A DNA stretch of 64,000 nt from Comamonadaceae bacterium UBA2121 (GCA_002331385.1 DCYB01000005.1:62001-126000), one strand, 5' to 3'; positions 18,202 through 27,908 are shown, counted from the stretch's first letter. The notes: generated by a model from the letters alone, not told the origin. Translations and numbers: made by a program.

Positions 18202-19572
18202 ATGACCGACTCCATCTCCAACGAAACCGCCGCCAACCCGCCTCGTTCCTGGCGCGAAGCATGGCTTGTCTACCTGCGGCCCGAAAGCCTGCGCATGCTG
18301 TCGCTGGGATTTGCCGCCGGACTGCCGCTGATGCTGGTGCTGGGCACGCTGTCGTTTCGCCTGCGCGAGGCGGGTATCGATCGCAGCACCATCGGCCATC
18401 TGAGTTGGGTGGGTCTCGCCTACGGTTTCAAATGGGCTTGGGCACCGCTTGTCGATCGCGTTCCCTTGCCCGGTTTGACGCGCATGCTGGGGCGGCGGCG
18501 CAGTTGGCTGCTGCTGGCGCAACTGGCGGTGATGTGCGGGCTGGCAGGCATGGCGCTGGTCAATCCGCGCGATGCCCTCCAGCCGCTGGTGATCTGGGCG
18601 CTGGTGACAGCGTTTGCCTCGGCCACGCAAGACATCGCACTGGACGCCTATCGCATCGAATCCGCGCCCACCAAAGAGCAGGCCGCGCTGGCCGCGAGCT
18701 ACCAGACCGGCTATCGGCTGGCGATGATCTGGTCTGGCGCAGGCGTGCTGTGGCTGGCCGCGCGCGCCGAACTGACGGGCGCAGGCAGCTACCAGAACAG
18801 CGCATGGCAACTGGCCTATCTGGTGATGGCGGCCTCCATGCTCGTGGGCGTGACTACCGTGCTGGTGTCGCCCGAGCCCGCGCGCGTGCAACTGCCGTCC
18901 GCCAGAAGCGCAGGGGAATGGGTGCGCAGCGCGCTGCTTGAGCCCTTTGCCGATTTCTTTCGCCGCTACAAGTGGCACGCGGCGGTCATCCTCGGGCTGA
19001 TCGCCGTCTACCGCATCAGCGATGTGGTCATGGGCATCATGGCCAATCCGTTCTATGTGGACATGGGCTATTCCAAGGACGAGGTCGCCACCGTCACCAA
19101 GATCTATGGCGTGGTGATGACACTGGTAGGCGCGTTCGTGGGCGGCAGCCTGTCCATGCGCTTTGGCGTGATGCGCATCCTGATGCTGGGCGCCATCCTG
19201 AGCGCGTTCACCAACCTGCTGTTCGCCTGGCTGGCCGGATACGGCCACAGCGTGCCGGCGCTGATCGCCGTGGTGTCGGCAGACAACCTGGCGTCGGGCA
19301 TTGCCTCGGCGGCCTTCGTGGGGTATCTCTCCAGCCTCACCAACATCAGTTATTCCGCATCGCAATATGCGCTGTTCTCCTCGCTCATGTTGCTGCTGCC
19401 CAAGTTCGTGGCGGGCTTTTCGGGCGACTATGTGAACGCCCACGGCTACGCCCATTTCTTCACCAGCACCGCCATTCTCGGCCTGCCCGTGCTGCTGCTG
19501 GTATGGGCGGCAGGCCATGTGAAGAAAAGCCTGGAACCGGCTGCGCACCCCGCCGCCACGGCCGAAAGCTAA
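18202..19572 (+). CDS. AmpG-like MFS permease
   Basis: This 456-residue protein has 12 or more membrane spans and the AmpG/PAT-family hallmarks: GFAAGLPLMLVLGTL, LSWVGLAYGFKWAWAPLVDR, RRSWLLLAQL and ATQDIALDAYRIE. AmpG imports anhydro-muropeptides for cell-wall recycling and beta-lactamase induction. The related AT-1 proteins move acetyl-CoA, so the name is provisional. The start MTDSISNE at 18202 is preferred to the in-frame ATG at 18178. Confidence 0.82.
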   Translation: MTDSISNETAANPPRSWREAWLVYLRPESLRMLSLGFAAGLPLMLVLGTLSFRLREAGIDRSTIGHLSWVGLAYGFKWAWAPLVDRVPLPGLTRMLGRRRSWLLLAQLAVMCGLAGMALVNPRDALQPLVIWALVTAFASATQDIALDAYRIESAPTKEQAALAASYQTGYRLAMIWSGAGVLWLAARAELTGAGSYQNSAWQLAYLVMAASMLVGVTTVLVSPEPARVQLPSARSAGEWVRSALLEPFADFFRRYKWHAAVILGLIAVYRISDVVMGIMANPFYVDMGYSKDEVATVTKIYGVVMTLVGAFVGGSLSMRFGVMRILMLGAILSAFTNLLFAWLAGYGHSVPALIAVVSADNLASGIASAAFVGYLSSLTNISYSASQYALFSSLMLLLPKFVAGFSGDYVNAHGYAHFFTSTAILGLPVLLLVWAAGHVKKSLEPAAHPAATAES

Positions 19573-19720
19573 ACTGGCTGGCCCGCGTCGCGCCCTTTAC
19601 CTTTCTTTACAGGAGCGGCAAAGAGGAGCAGCACGGCTCGGGCACCATGTCCTGCAAGGCCTTGGCTGACGCAATCGCTGCAGTCAGGGCTTGTCCATTG
19701 AGTCCATCGAAAAATACGCC

Positions 19721-20437
19721 ATGCCTCATAACCTGCTGATGATCGAAGATGACGTGCGGCTCGCCCAGATGGTGAGCGAGTACCTGGCACAGTCGGGCCT
19801 GCAAGTACACCACTGCGGTGACGGCACCAGCGGTCTGGCGCGACTGCAGGGGCCGGATTCGGCGGAGCTGCCCGATCTGGTGATCCTCGATCTGATGCTG
19901 CCCGACATGGATGGGCTGGAGATCTGCCGCCGCATCCGTGCCATGTCCACGCCCGCAGCGCAGGTGCCGGTGCTGATGTTGACTGCCAAGGGCGATCCGA
20001 TGGACCGCGTGATCGGCCTCGAAATCGGTGCCGACGACTATCTGCCCAAACCGTTCGAGCCGCGCGAGTTGCTGGCGCGCATTCGCGCCATCCTGCGCCG
20101 CCGCGAATCGGGTGCGCAACCGACGACGCAGACCATGCGCTTCGGCTCGCTCGAAATCGACCGCGATGCGCGCACCGTCACCGTCAACGGCCAGTTGGCG
20201 GACCTCACGTCCTACCAGTTCGACCTGCTCGTGACGATTGCCGAGCGCGCCGGCCGCGTGCTCACGCGCGACCAGATCATGGAGGCCGTGCGTGGCCGCG
20301 AACTGGAGGCGTTTGACCGCTCCATCGACGTGCACATGGGTCGCATCCGCGCTGCCATCGAAGCCGACCCCAAGAACCCGCGCCGCATCCTGACCGTGCG
20401 CGGCGTGGGCTACGTGTTCGCCAAGCAGCAGGACTGA
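19721..20437 (+). CDS. OmpR-family response regulator
   Basis: This 238-residue regulator has a receiver domain with the acidic pocket E9/D10, phospho-acceptor D57 (VILDLMLPDMDG), the conserved Thr in MLTAKG and Lys in LPKPFEPREL. A winged-helix DNA-binding domain (about 135-232) ends with the typical GRIRAAIEADPKNPRRILTVRGVGY region. It is followed 9 bases later by its sensor kinase. The target genes are not evident, and no divergent effector gene lies next to the pair. Confidence 0.94.
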   Translation: MPHNLLMIEDDVRLAQMVSEYLAQSGLQVHHCGDGTSGLARLQGPDSAELPDLVILDLMLPDMDGLEICRRIRAMSTPAAQVPVLMLTAKGDPMDRVIGLEIGADDYLPKPFEPRELLARIRAILRRRESGAQPTTQTMRFGSLEIDRDARTVTVNGQLADLTSYQFDLLVTIAERAGRVLTRDQIMEAVRGRELEAFDRSIDVHMGRIRAAIEADPKNPRRILTVRGVGYVFAKQQD

Positions 20438-20446
20438 CGCCGTTCC

Positions 20447-21724
20447 ATGCAGCGCAGGCCGCGTATGTCCCTCATCAGCCCCTTCTCCCGCCGACTGTAT
20501 CTACGCATCTGGCTTGCCGTGGTGGGCGGCGTGATGGTGTTCGCCTTCGCGATCGGAGTGGCGTGGCGCTGGGCTGCAGAGCACAACGCGCAGACCATGC
20601 AACCACCCGCACGCGAGATCGTGATCACCGACGCCAACGGCAAGCCCGTGCTGCATGGCCAGGCCAAGCGCGAGCGGCGCGAATCCGGCGAGCGCAGGGA
20701 GCCGGGCGACCCGTTCGTCTTCAACATCGAGACAGACAACGGCGAAACCTTCCAGATGGAGATGTCCGCCCGCGCACCGCGCAACGCCAACCGCGATGGC
20801 CGTGGCCGGGAAACGCGCGACGTGGCGTTCTGGCTGCGTCCGCCCTTCGGCTTCATCTGGATTCTGGCCGCCGTCGGCATTGCCGTCACGATCGGCGTGT
20901 TCCCCATCATCCGCAAGCTGCTGCAGCGGCTGGAGAACCTGCAGCGCAGCGTCAAACGCTTCGGAGAAGGCGATCTGAAGGTGCGCGTGCGCGCCCAGGG
21001 TCATGACGAGGTGGCCGATCTGGCGCGCCAGTTCAACGCCGCCGCAGCGCGTATCGAGGCGCTGGTGCAATCGCACAAATCGCTGCTGGCCAACGCCTCG
21101 CATGAACTGCGCTCGCCGCTCACACGCATCCGCATGGGCATGGAGCTGATGCAGGACGGCGCGCCCTCGCCTGCATCGCGCGCCGAAATCCTTCGCAACA
21201 TCAACGAGCTGGACCAGCTGGTGGACGAGATCCTGCTGTCCAGCCGTCTGGACTCCGGCGTGAGCGACGTGGGCACGATGGAGCCGGTCGACCTGCTGGG
21301 CCTGGCCGCCGAAGAATGCGCGCGCGTGGACGCCGATCTGGACGTGCAAACGCAAGGCCTGGCCGCCGACGCGCTCGACGTGCAAGGCATCTCCAAACTG
21401 CTGCGCCGCGCCGTGCGCAATCTGCTGGAGAATGCACGCCGCTATAGCAAAGGCGCCGTCTCGCTGGAGTTGGTGCGCGAAGGCCCGATGGCCGTGATCC
21501 GCGTGTGCGACCACGGCCCCGGCGTGCCACCCGATCAGCGCGAACGCATCTTCGAGCCGTTCTACCGCCTGCCCGGCGCCAGCGAGCGCTCCGGCGGTGT
21601 CGGTCTGGGGCTGGCGCTGGTGCGCTCCATCGCCCAGCGCCATCACGGCAGCGTCCAGTGCGAAGACCGGCCCGACGGTCTGCCCGGCGCCTGCTTTGTG
21701 TTGCGCCTGCCCGTAGGCAGCTAG
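20447..21724 (+). CDS. Sensor histidine kinase
   Basis: This 425-residue inner-membrane kinase partners the regulator upstream. The first transmembrane segment is at about residues 22-43, a periplasmic sensor of about 90 residues rich in charged residues follows, and the second segment is at about 140-160. After these come HAMP (KRFGEGDLKVRV), the H-box HELRSPLTRIRMGMEL, N-box LLENARRYS, DHGPGVPP and the G2 box GVGLGLALVRSI. An alternative ATG at 20465 would remove six residues. The periplasmic part has no recognised fold, so the signal is unknown. Confidence 0.93.
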   Translation: MQRRPRMSLISPFSRRLYLRIWLAVVGGVMVFAFAIGVAWRWAAEHNAQTMQPPAREIVITDANGKPVLHGQAKRERRESGERREPGDPFVFNIETDNGETFQMEMSARAPRNANRDGRGRETRDVAFWLRPPFGFIWILAAVGIAVTIGVFPIIRKLLQRLENLQRSVKRFGEGDLKVRVRAQGHDEVADLARQFNAAAARIEALVQSHKSLLANASHELRSPLTRIRMGMELMQDGAPSPASRAEILRNINELDQLVDEILLSSRLDSGVSDVGTMEPVDLLGLAAEECARVDADLDVQTQGLAADALDVQGISKLLRRAVRNLLENARRYSKGAVSLELVREGPMAVIRVCDHGPGVPPDQRERIFEPFYRLPGASERSGGVGLGLALVRSIAQRHHGSVQCEDRPDGLPGACFVLRLPVGS

Positions 21725-21731
21725 CCATCAC

Positions 21732-23027
21732 TTAGCGTTTGCGCGGCCACACGCACGCCGAGATCACGTGCAGCGCCGCACCCACCACCAATGCCAGTGC
21801 GGCCAGTTCCAGGCCGCGCGCAAAGCCCTTGTCCGATGAGGAATGCGCCAGCAGCCACGCCACCATCGGCGGTCCGGCAATCTGCCCGATGCCGTAGAGC
21901 ACGCTGATCAGGCTGGCAAAGCTGTCTGCCGACGCAGGCCATTGCCTGCGCGCTTCCTGCAGGCTGTAGAACGTGATGGCCGTGAACGGCAAGCCCACCA
22001 GCGCACTGCTGAGCGCAAAGCCGAAAATCGTCGGCATGAACAAGCCCAGCGCCACGCCGCACGCCTGCAGCAGATAGGCGAACACCAGCAGCCAGCGCCG
22101 ATCCAGATTCGGCGGGGTGCGCGTGCCCAGAATCGTGCCGACCACTGCCGCCAGTCCGGCAATGGGCCAGAACAGATCGGCCCAGATCGACTGGCCCGGC
22201 AGCAGCGTGCGTGCAATCACGGGCAAAAACGTGGCGGTCACGATGTAGCCCAAACCGGCAAATCCATAGGCCAATGCATGCATGGCACGGGCCGCGGCGG
22301 GCGCTGCGGCAGCGGTCTGCGCGGCAGAGTGGACCGCCGCGCCACCGGGGCGCGCATGCAGATCGGCGTGCCCTGCCACCACCGGCCAGACGAACACGCT
22401 CATCACCAGTGCCATGGCCGCAAAAATCCACCAGCCCGTCGATGCATGCCAGCCGAGCGCCACCATGCCGCTGACCAGCAACCCCGTCAGCGCAATGCCC
22501 AGCCCCGGCCCGATGAAGATCAGCCCCGCCAACTCCGTGCGCCCCAGCGATGCCAGCCGCACCATGCACCACGACGCGACACCGAGCAGCGTCACCGCGC
22601 CGGTCAAGCCCGCCGCGAAACGAACGACCCACCAGATCCCGGGAAGCGGCAGCGCCGTCGCCGCAGTGAAGATCGCCGTAGCGACCACGCCTATGCGCGC
22701 CTGCGCTGCCGGAGAAAAGCGCTCCGCCCATCGCGGGGCTAGCCACGGCAGCAACATGATGGCGATGGCTCCGGCCAGATACCCCAGATAGTTCGCCGTG
22801 GCCAGCCAGCTTCCCTGCGCCAGCGTGATGCTGCCATCGTGCAGCATCATCGGCAGCAGCGGCGTGAAGGCAAAGCGGCCAATGCCCATGGCCACCACCA
22901 ACGCGAGAATCCCTGCGCCCACGATGCGCCACGGCTCGTGCGAACCGCGCGCTTCGGCAGCGTGCCTGGCGGCTTGCATTGGCAATGCGGACTCGGGCGC
23001 ATCCTTCACACCGGCAGCGGCCTTCAT
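21732..23027 (-). CDS. YbfB/YjiJ family MFS transporter
   Basis: This 431-residue 12-span permease matches the YbfB/YjiJ group: GIGRFAFTPLLPMML in the first span, GSWLATANYLGYLAGA in the second, and a YGIGQIAGPPMVAWL segment late. It ends 7 bases from the convergent histidine kinase. It is divergent from a LysR regulator with a palindromic AT-rich gap between them, the standard arrangement for a LysR-controlled exporter. The substrate is unknown. Confidence 0.88.
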   Translation of the reverse strand: MKAAAGVKDAPESALPMQAARHAAEARGSHEPWRIVGAGILALVVAMGIGRFAFTPLLPMMLHDGSITLAQGSWLATANYLGYLAGAIAIMLLPWLAPRWAERFSPAAQARIGVVATAIFTAATALPLPGIWWVVRFAAGLTGAVTLLGVASWCMVRLASLGRTELAGLIFIGPGLGIALTGLLVSGMVALGWHASTGWWIFAAMALVMSVFVWPVVAGHADLHARPGGAAVHSAAQTAAAAPAAARAMHALAYGFAGLGYIVTATFLPVIARTLLPGQSIWADLFWPIAGLAAVVGTILGTRTPPNLDRRWLLVFAYLLQACGVALGLFMPTIFGFALSSALVGLPFTAITFYSLQEARRQWPASADSFASLISVLYGIGQIAGPPMVAWLLAHSSSDKGFARGLELAALALVVGAALHVISACVWPRKR

Positions 23028-23042
23028 TCAATGATCTCCTTT

Positions 23043-23070
23043 TGAGATTTATTTTTTATAAATAATCTCA
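23043..23070. promoter_or_regulatory. LysR-type binding site between the divergent MFS and lysR genes
   Basis: TGAGATT at 23043-23049 is mirrored by AATCTCA at 23064-23070, with an AT-rich centre. It sits in the 71-base gap between two divergent starts, as expected for a LysR operator controlling both the transporter and its own gene. This is an inference from symmetry and position. Confidence 0.6.
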
Positions 23071-23098
23071 TAAAATGATTTCATTGGGAAGCCGAATC

Positions 23099-23986
23099 AT
23101 GGATTTACAGACACTTGATATCTTTCTTGCCGTGGCCGAAGAGCGCAGCGTCACCCGCGCGGCCGAGCGGCTGGGCCGTGTCCAGTCCAACGTGACCACG
23201 CGCATCCAGCAGCTCGAAGAGCAGTTGGGAACCGCGCTGTTCTTGCGCGAAGGTCGGCGCATGGAGCTCACAGCGGCGGGCGAAACCCTGTCGGGCTATG
23301 CAGAGCGCCTGCTGGCCCTCGCGGAAGAAGCGCGTCAGGCCGTTGCGCCCGATCACCCCACGGGCCGACTGCGGCTGGGTGCCATGGAAAGCACGGCGCT
23401 GGCGCGGCTGCCGCAGCCACTCGTGCAATTGCATGCGGATTGGCCCGATCTGTCGCTGGAGCTGCGCACCGCGCCGTCGCGCCAACTGGTGGAACAGGTG
23501 CTCGCGCATCAGCTCGACGCGGCGCTTGTCGCCTGGCCCCCGCCCGACATGGATGCCGAGGCGCTGACGCATTCGCTCGCGTGCGCGACCGTGTTCACCG
23601 AAACCCTGCTGCTCGCGCTGCCGGCCTCGCACCCTGCCGTGAAAGCGCCGCAGGACGTTCAGGTGGCGACGCTGGCCGCTTTCACACGCGGCTGCACCTA
23701 TCGGCAGGTGGGCGAGGACTGGCTGCGGCGCGGCCTGCGCAAACCGCCGCAGGTGCGCGAACTGGCGTCCTACCCTGCCATCCTCGCGGGCGTTGCCGCG
23801 GGGCACTGCGCCGGCGTGGTGCCGCAATCGGTGCTGGAGCAATTGCGCTCGCCACCCGCCTTGCAATGGGTGCCGCTGCAAACGTGCACCACCATGCTTA
23901 TCACGCGCCAAGGCTATGCCACGCCGGCGTTGCAAGCGCTGAAAGAGGCGCTCACCGCCAGCCCCGGCGCACTGCGCGTTGCCTGA
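23099..23986 (+). CDS. LysR family transcriptional regulator
   Basis: This 295-residue regulator has the N-terminal winged helix (MDLQTLDIFLAVAEERSVTRAAERLGRVQSNVTTRI, residues 1-60 in part) and a periplasmic-binding-protein-like effector domain (about 90-290). The ATG at 23099 gives the canonical LysR N-terminus; the in-frame ATG at 23075 lies inside the operator region. It probably activates the divergent YbfB-like exporter. The downstream nitronate monooxygenase, 46 bases away on the same strand, may be co-transcribed. Confidence 0.92.
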   Translation: MDLQTLDIFLAVAEERSVTRAAERLGRVQSNVTTRIQQLEEQLGTALFLREGRRMELTAAGETLSGYAERLLALAEEARQAVAPDHPTGRLRLGAMESTALARLPQPLVQLHADWPDLSLELRTAPSRQLVEQVLAHQLDAALVAWPPPDMDAEALTHSLACATVFTETLLLALPASHPAVKAPQDVQVATLAAFTRGCTYRQVGEDWLRRGLRKPPQVRELASYPAILAGVAAGHCAGVVPQSVLEQLRSPPALQWVPLQTCTTMLITRQGYATPALQALKEALTASPGALRVA

Positions 23987-24032
23987 CGCGCCTTTCGCAT
24001 TCATCACCGACTTTTCGTTCCGGAGACACGCC

Positions 24033-25091
24033 ATGACCACGCTCACGCCATCGCTGCACATTGCACATCCCATTTTTCAGGGTCCCATGACCGGCTCCGA
24101 CACGCCTGCGCTGGCGATCGCCGTCTCGCAGGCAGGCGGTCTGGGCATGCTCGGCTGCGGCATGCGCTCGCCCACGGCGATGCGGGAAACCGCTGCACAA
24201 GTGCGCGCTGCAACGGACAAGCCCTTTGGCATGAATCTCTTCGTGCTGCCCCAGCCCACGCCCGATCCGCGCGCCGTGGAGGCGGCGCTCCAGCGGCTCG
24301 CTCCGCTATACGCCGAATTCGGTCTGGAACCGAGCGTGCCCGCGCAATGGTGCGAAGACTTCGACGCGCAGTTCGACACGCTGGTGGAACTGCGCCCTCC
24401 GGTCAGCAGTTTCACCTTCGGCATCCTCACGCCTGCGCAGGTACAGCGCCTGAAGGCCGTGGGCAGCGATGTGATCGGCACGGCGACAACGGTGGAAGAA
24501 GCCGTCGCGTGGCAAGACGTGGGCGCGGATGCAGTCGTGGTCTCCGGCATGGAAGCGGGCGGCCATCGCGGCACGTTTCTGGGGGACTTCGACGCCAGCA
24601 TGATCGGCACGCTGGCGCTCGTGCCGCAGTGCGTGGATCGCGTGTCGATTCCGGTCATCGCTGCGGGCGGCATCATGGACGGGCGCGGCATTGCCGCGTC
24701 GCTGGCGCTCGGCGCACAGGCGGTGCAGATGGGCACGGCGTTTCTCGCGTGTCCGGAGTCGGGCATCGGCCCCGCCTACCGCGACGCGATGGCGCGCGCC
24801 ACCGCCACCGATACGCGCACCACGCGGGTGTATTCGGGCCGCTACGCACGCGGCATCGTGAACACCATGATGGACCGGCTGATGGCCGATGAGGCCGCGA
24901 TTCCGGAGTATCCGATCCAGAACGCGCTCACCGGTGCGCTGCGCCGTGCCTCGGCGGCCGCGGGACACTCGGACTATCTTTCGTTGTGGGCTGGACAGGG
25001 TGTTGCCAACGCGCGCGTGATGCCTGCCGGAGAACTGGTGCAAACGCTGGCGCGCGAACTACAGCAGTTGCATCGACCGCCAAGCGCCTGA
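24033..25091 (+). CDS. Nitronate monooxygenase (2-nitropropane dioxygenase family)
   Basis: This 352-residue FMN-dependent TIM-barrel enzyme would oxidise alkyl nitronates such as propionate-3-nitronate to carbonyl compounds and nitrite. HPIFQGPM opens the barrel, GTATTVEEA and SGMEAGGHRG (FMN and catalytic His) lie mid-sequence, and AAGGIMDGRGIAASLALGAQAVQMGTAF forms the phosphate site. The start at 24033 has GGAG 10 bases upstream. Related enoyl-ACP reductase FabK proteins share the fold, but the AGGHRG context favours the nitronate group. Confidence 0.88.
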   Translation: MTTLTPSLHIAHPIFQGPMTGSDTPALAIAVSQAGGLGMLGCGMRSPTAMRETAAQVRAATDKPFGMNLFVLPQPTPDPRAVEAALQRLAPLYAEFGLEPSVPAQWCEDFDAQFDTLVELRPPVSSFTFGILTPAQVQRLKAVGSDVIGTATTVEEAVAWQDVGADAVVVSGMEAGGHRGTFLGDFDASMIGTLALVPQCVDRVSIPVIAAGGIMDGRGIAASLALGAQAVQMGTAFLACPESGIGPAYRDAMARATATDTRTTRVYSGRYARGIVNTMMDRLMADEAAIPEYPIQNALTGALRRASAAAGHSDYLSLWAGQGVANARVMPAGELVQTLARELQQLHRPPSA

Positions 25092-25095
25092 ATCG

Positions 25096-25851
25096 TCAGT
25101 CCCACCAGCGCGTTTTCTCGCGCGTGTGCCGACGCTTGAAGCGCAGGTAGACGTTGTCGTTGGCATCGCGCTGGAGGCGCTTGAAAATCTCCATCACCAC
25201 CACGCCCAGCGGATGCAGGTCGCACACGGACTCCAGCCGCCAGCGCATGTTGCGCACCGTGTCGTCCGTGCCGGGGATGAAGCCAGCGACCCCGTCGAAT
25301 AAGCCCACGCGATGCGACCACAGCGCATCGAGCGACGCCTGCTGGTCGCGTGTCGCGTCGTTGATGCCCAGGATGTAGCGCTCGGTCTCGCCCAGCTTCA
25401 CCGTGTTCACGAGCAGTGGCCCGTTCATGGCGATGGCGCGCAGGACCGGGTCGTCGTCGTGGTCGATGAAGGTGTCGCACGCCGAAATCAGCCAGCGCAT
25501 ATCGAGTTGCTGCGCCAGAAAATCCCGCTCTGCCATCCACATGCGCTTGAAGCGCGCATAGTTGGCGGCCACGTCCGCCTCGCGGCGAATGAGCACGATC
25601 AGCATGGCGTGCTGGTACAGCAGCTCGGACTGGCCGATGAACTCGCGCCGCACCTTGGCCAGATGGGCGTTCAGGTCGACCGACGCGCCATGTGCGTATT
25701 GCGCTGTTTCATCACCGCTGATGATGCTCGCACGCAGTGCAGCGAAGTCTTTCGCATCGAGCGCGCCCGCATGCGCCTCCGCGCCAAAGCGGCGGCGATG
25801 GCGTGTGAAGGAGAACCACTTTTCGAAAGCAGATTTGCGGCGCACGATCAT
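25096..25851 (-). CDS. Unknown protein at the end of the surface-polysaccharide operon
   Basis: I do not recognise this 251-residue protein. It is soluble, with no signal peptide or membrane span, rich in Asp and Arg, and begins and ends with basic clusters (VRRKSAFEKW and RFKRRHTREKTRWWD). The middle has helical segments such as ANYARFKRMWMAERDFLAQQL. It is the last gene of a leftward operon of glycosyltransferases (45 bases after the previous gene), so a role in lipopolysaccharide core modification or its regulation is likely. It could be a diverged kinase or transferase. Confidence 0.75.
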   Translation of the reverse strand: MIVRRKSAFEKWFSFTRHRRRFGAEAHAGALDAKDFAALRASIISGDETAQYAHGASVDLNAHLAKVRREFIGQSELLYQHAMLIVLIRREADVAANYARFKRMWMAERDFLAQQLDMRWLISACDTFIDHDDDPVLRAIAMNGPLLVNTVKLGETERYILGINDATRDQQASLDALWSHRVGLFDGVAGFIPGTDDTVRNMRWRLESVCDLHPLGVVVMEIFKRLQRDANDNVYLRFKRRHTREKTRWWD

Positions 25852-25896
25852 TTGCCATCAACGATAGCATGAACGAACGCCGCCCCCTCAACTTAA

Positions 25897-26868
25897 TTAA
25901 TTGCCTATATAGCGGCCAATAGTGCTGTCATCGCGGACCAGCTTGCGTTGCATGTACAACGCCAGACGCTTGCGGTCCGGCTTGCGCAGTTTGATCAGCG
26001 GCGGCATCGCCTGCGCGGTGGGCCGCATCATCAATTGCACCTTGAGACGTGCACGGCTCCAGCCACTGGCTGCGTGCAGGAAAAACGGGCCATCCTCTGC
26101 GCGTGCCAGATCGAGTCGGTAGCCACCGCGCTTGCGCAACAGGTACTGGATGGCGAGATGCATGCTCAGATACTCAGGCGAAAAAATGCGCTGGCGCAGT
26201 TCGTCGTAGCAGCCCTCTGCGCGCAAGGCGGCGATGTATTCGCTATTGCTGCCGCTCACCACCCGCGTGGTGAATTCATGCTGCAAATCGGTGATGAACG
26301 GGCTGCCCGCAGGCGCCGCCATGAACCAGTTTTCCACCACCGGGCGCGCGGCATCGCTGGTGAACTGGTCCAGATAAAAACCCACGTAGTCGCTGCGCGT
26401 GCGCGCCTGCTCATCAATGACCCAATCCAGCGACGTGGTCAGAATGGTGCTCGCATCCAGCCAGATGCCACCATGGCGCCTGAGCAGCTCCACGCGCACC
26501 CAGTCGGCACGCTTGGGTGCGCTGGCGGTTCGCAGCGTCTCGGGAATGGCATCCAGATAGTGCAGCGCCGCCTGCTCGTCGAGAATACGGATGTCGAACC
26601 CCGGACACATGCGCCGCCAGTTGTCAAAGCAGCGGCGTATCAGTTCGGGGGGCTCGCCGCCGCTCCAGAACGCCCAGATAACGCGCGGGATGCGCAGCGG
26701 GTTGGGCGTCGCCGCCGTGCCGTCCGGCGCGGCGTATTCATAGAGCCGGAATGGCTGTCCCTCGAAACCCTTCACGGGTCGGTTGAACCACTGATTCCAC
26801 TGGAAAATCCAACGCGCCAGCAGCAGCTCGCCGCGATCGCGCAGGGGCAGTGACTGCGGCGTGTTCAT
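25897..26868 (-). CDS. Capsular polysaccharide synthesis-type glycosyltransferase
   Basis: This 323-residue transferase matches the Caps_synth/DXD-sugar type. It has RIPRVIWAFWSGGEPPELI near residues 59-77, then FDIRILDEQAALHY, and the donor-site segment RRHGGIWLDAS around residue 138 (GG-aromatic-L-D). No membrane span is present. The ATG at 26868 overlaps the stop of the preceding GT2 gene by four bases. The longer reading frame starting at 26964 lies entirely inside that gene. It is likely to add a sugar to lipopolysaccharide core or O-antigen. Confidence 0.85.
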   Translation of the reverse strand: MNTPQSLPLRDRGELLLARWIFQWNQWFNRPVKGFEGQPFRLYEYAAPDGTAATPNPLRIPRVIWAFWSGGEPPELIRRCFDNWRRMCPGFDIRILDEQAALHYLDAIPETLRTASAPKRADWVRVELLRRHGGIWLDASTILTTSLDWVIDEQARTRSDYVGFYLDQFTSDAARPVVENWFMAAPAGSPFITDLQHEFTTRVVSGSNSEYIAALRAEGCYDELRQRIFSPEYLSMHLAIQYLLRKRGGYRLDLARAEDGPFFLHAASGWSRARLKVQLMMRPTAQAMPPLIKLRKPDRKRLALYMQRKLVRDDSTIGRYIGN

Positions 26869-27908
26869 GCCACCCCACCCGCGCGCAGCCAGCGCTGCAG
26901 CTTGTGCTGGCGCAGCCACCAGCCGCGTGCAGCGTAGGCTTTGCACAGCGCCTCTGGCGTCCATGGCGAGGACGCCTTGAAGTGTGCGGTGATGCGCGCG
27001 ATCGCATCGCGCTTGTCCGCGCTCGCGTCATCCATCGCATCGATATAGCGCATGGCGCCGATGTAGTTGCGCGCGCTTTGGTGGGCCAGCGCCAATTGCA
27101 CACGCGCATCACCCGCGCATGGGCTGCCCGCCCATTCCGCGCGGAAGGCTTGCAGCGCCGCCGCCTGATCCAGTGCCTTGTGCAAATTCGGTGTCGCAAG
27201 AATGCTGCTGGCGCGCTGGCGATAGGCCACCCAGGGCTGGTTCGCGTAGTAGTAACTCGATGCGCGCAGCAGCATCAACGGCATGGTCGCCATGTCTTCA
27301 AAATAGCGCCCCACCGGAAAGCGCAATCCATCGCCCCACAACGCACGGCGCGAGATTTTGGACCACGCATGCAATTCGCCCGGCATGAGCATGTCCGCCA
27401 GCACCGCGCACCGATCGCGCAGCAACCGGTTGGCAGGCCCCGCAAAACTGCGGCGATGCATTTCCCCGCGCAGCCGGTGTTTGAGCCGCGGCTTGTCGCG
27501 CCAGACCTGAAAGTCGCACAGCACCACGTCTGGCGCATGCGCCGTGACGATCTCCTGCAACGCCGCGATGCTGCCGGGCAGCAGCTTGTCGTCCGAATCC
27601 AGAAACCACACGTAGTCGCCGCGCGCCGCATCCAGCATGGTGTTGCGCGCGGCACTCAGGCCCTGGTTGTGCGCGTGCTGCATCGGCGTGATGCGTCCCG
27701 GCCAGCGTGCTGCAAGGCGCTGCAACAATGCGGGCGAACCATCCGTGGAGCCATCTTCCAGCGCCAGCACTTCCACACCGGGCAAGCGCTCGGTCTGCTG
27801 CAGCACCGATTCAAGGCACTCTTGCAGATAGGGCTCCACGTTGTAGACCGGCACGAGGATGCTGAGCCATGGGCGATCGGGATCGGTGTGCTGCGTGCTC
27901 GATGTCAT
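26865..27908 (-). CDS. Family 2 glycosyltransferase
   Basis: This 347-residue GT-A enzyme opens with LSILVPVYNVEPYLQECLESVL, then GSTDGSP, NQGLSAARNTMLDAARGDY and the metal-binding DSDD in WFLDSDDK (about residue 105). The C-terminal part is helical with no membrane span. It is coupled to both neighbours by four-base overlaps, with the GT4 stop upstream and the Caps_synth start downstream. It transfers an unknown sugar in cell-surface polysaccharide assembly. Confidence 0.93.
   Translation of the reverse strand: MTSSTQHTDPDRPWLSILVPVYNVEPYLQECLESVLQQTERLPGVEVLALEDGSTDGSPALLQRLAARWPGRITPMQHAHNQGLSAARNTMLDAARGDYVWFLDSDDKLLPGSIAALQEIVTAHAPDVVLCDFQVWRDKPRLKHRLRGEMHRRSFAGPANRLLRDRCAVLADMLMPGELHAWSKISRRALWGDGLRFPVGRYFEDMATMPLMLLRASSYYYANQPWVAYRQRASSILATPNLHKALDQAAALQAFRAEWAGSPCAGDARVQLALAHQSARNYIGAMRYIDAMDDASADKRDAIARITAHFKASSPWTPEALCKAYAARGWWLRQHKLQRWLRAGGVA

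Noticed and set aside
18193..19548. 451-codon reading frame on the minus strand
   Set aside because: It is a His/Gln/Gly-rich shadow of the AmpG-like permease, which has clear membrane spans on the other strand.
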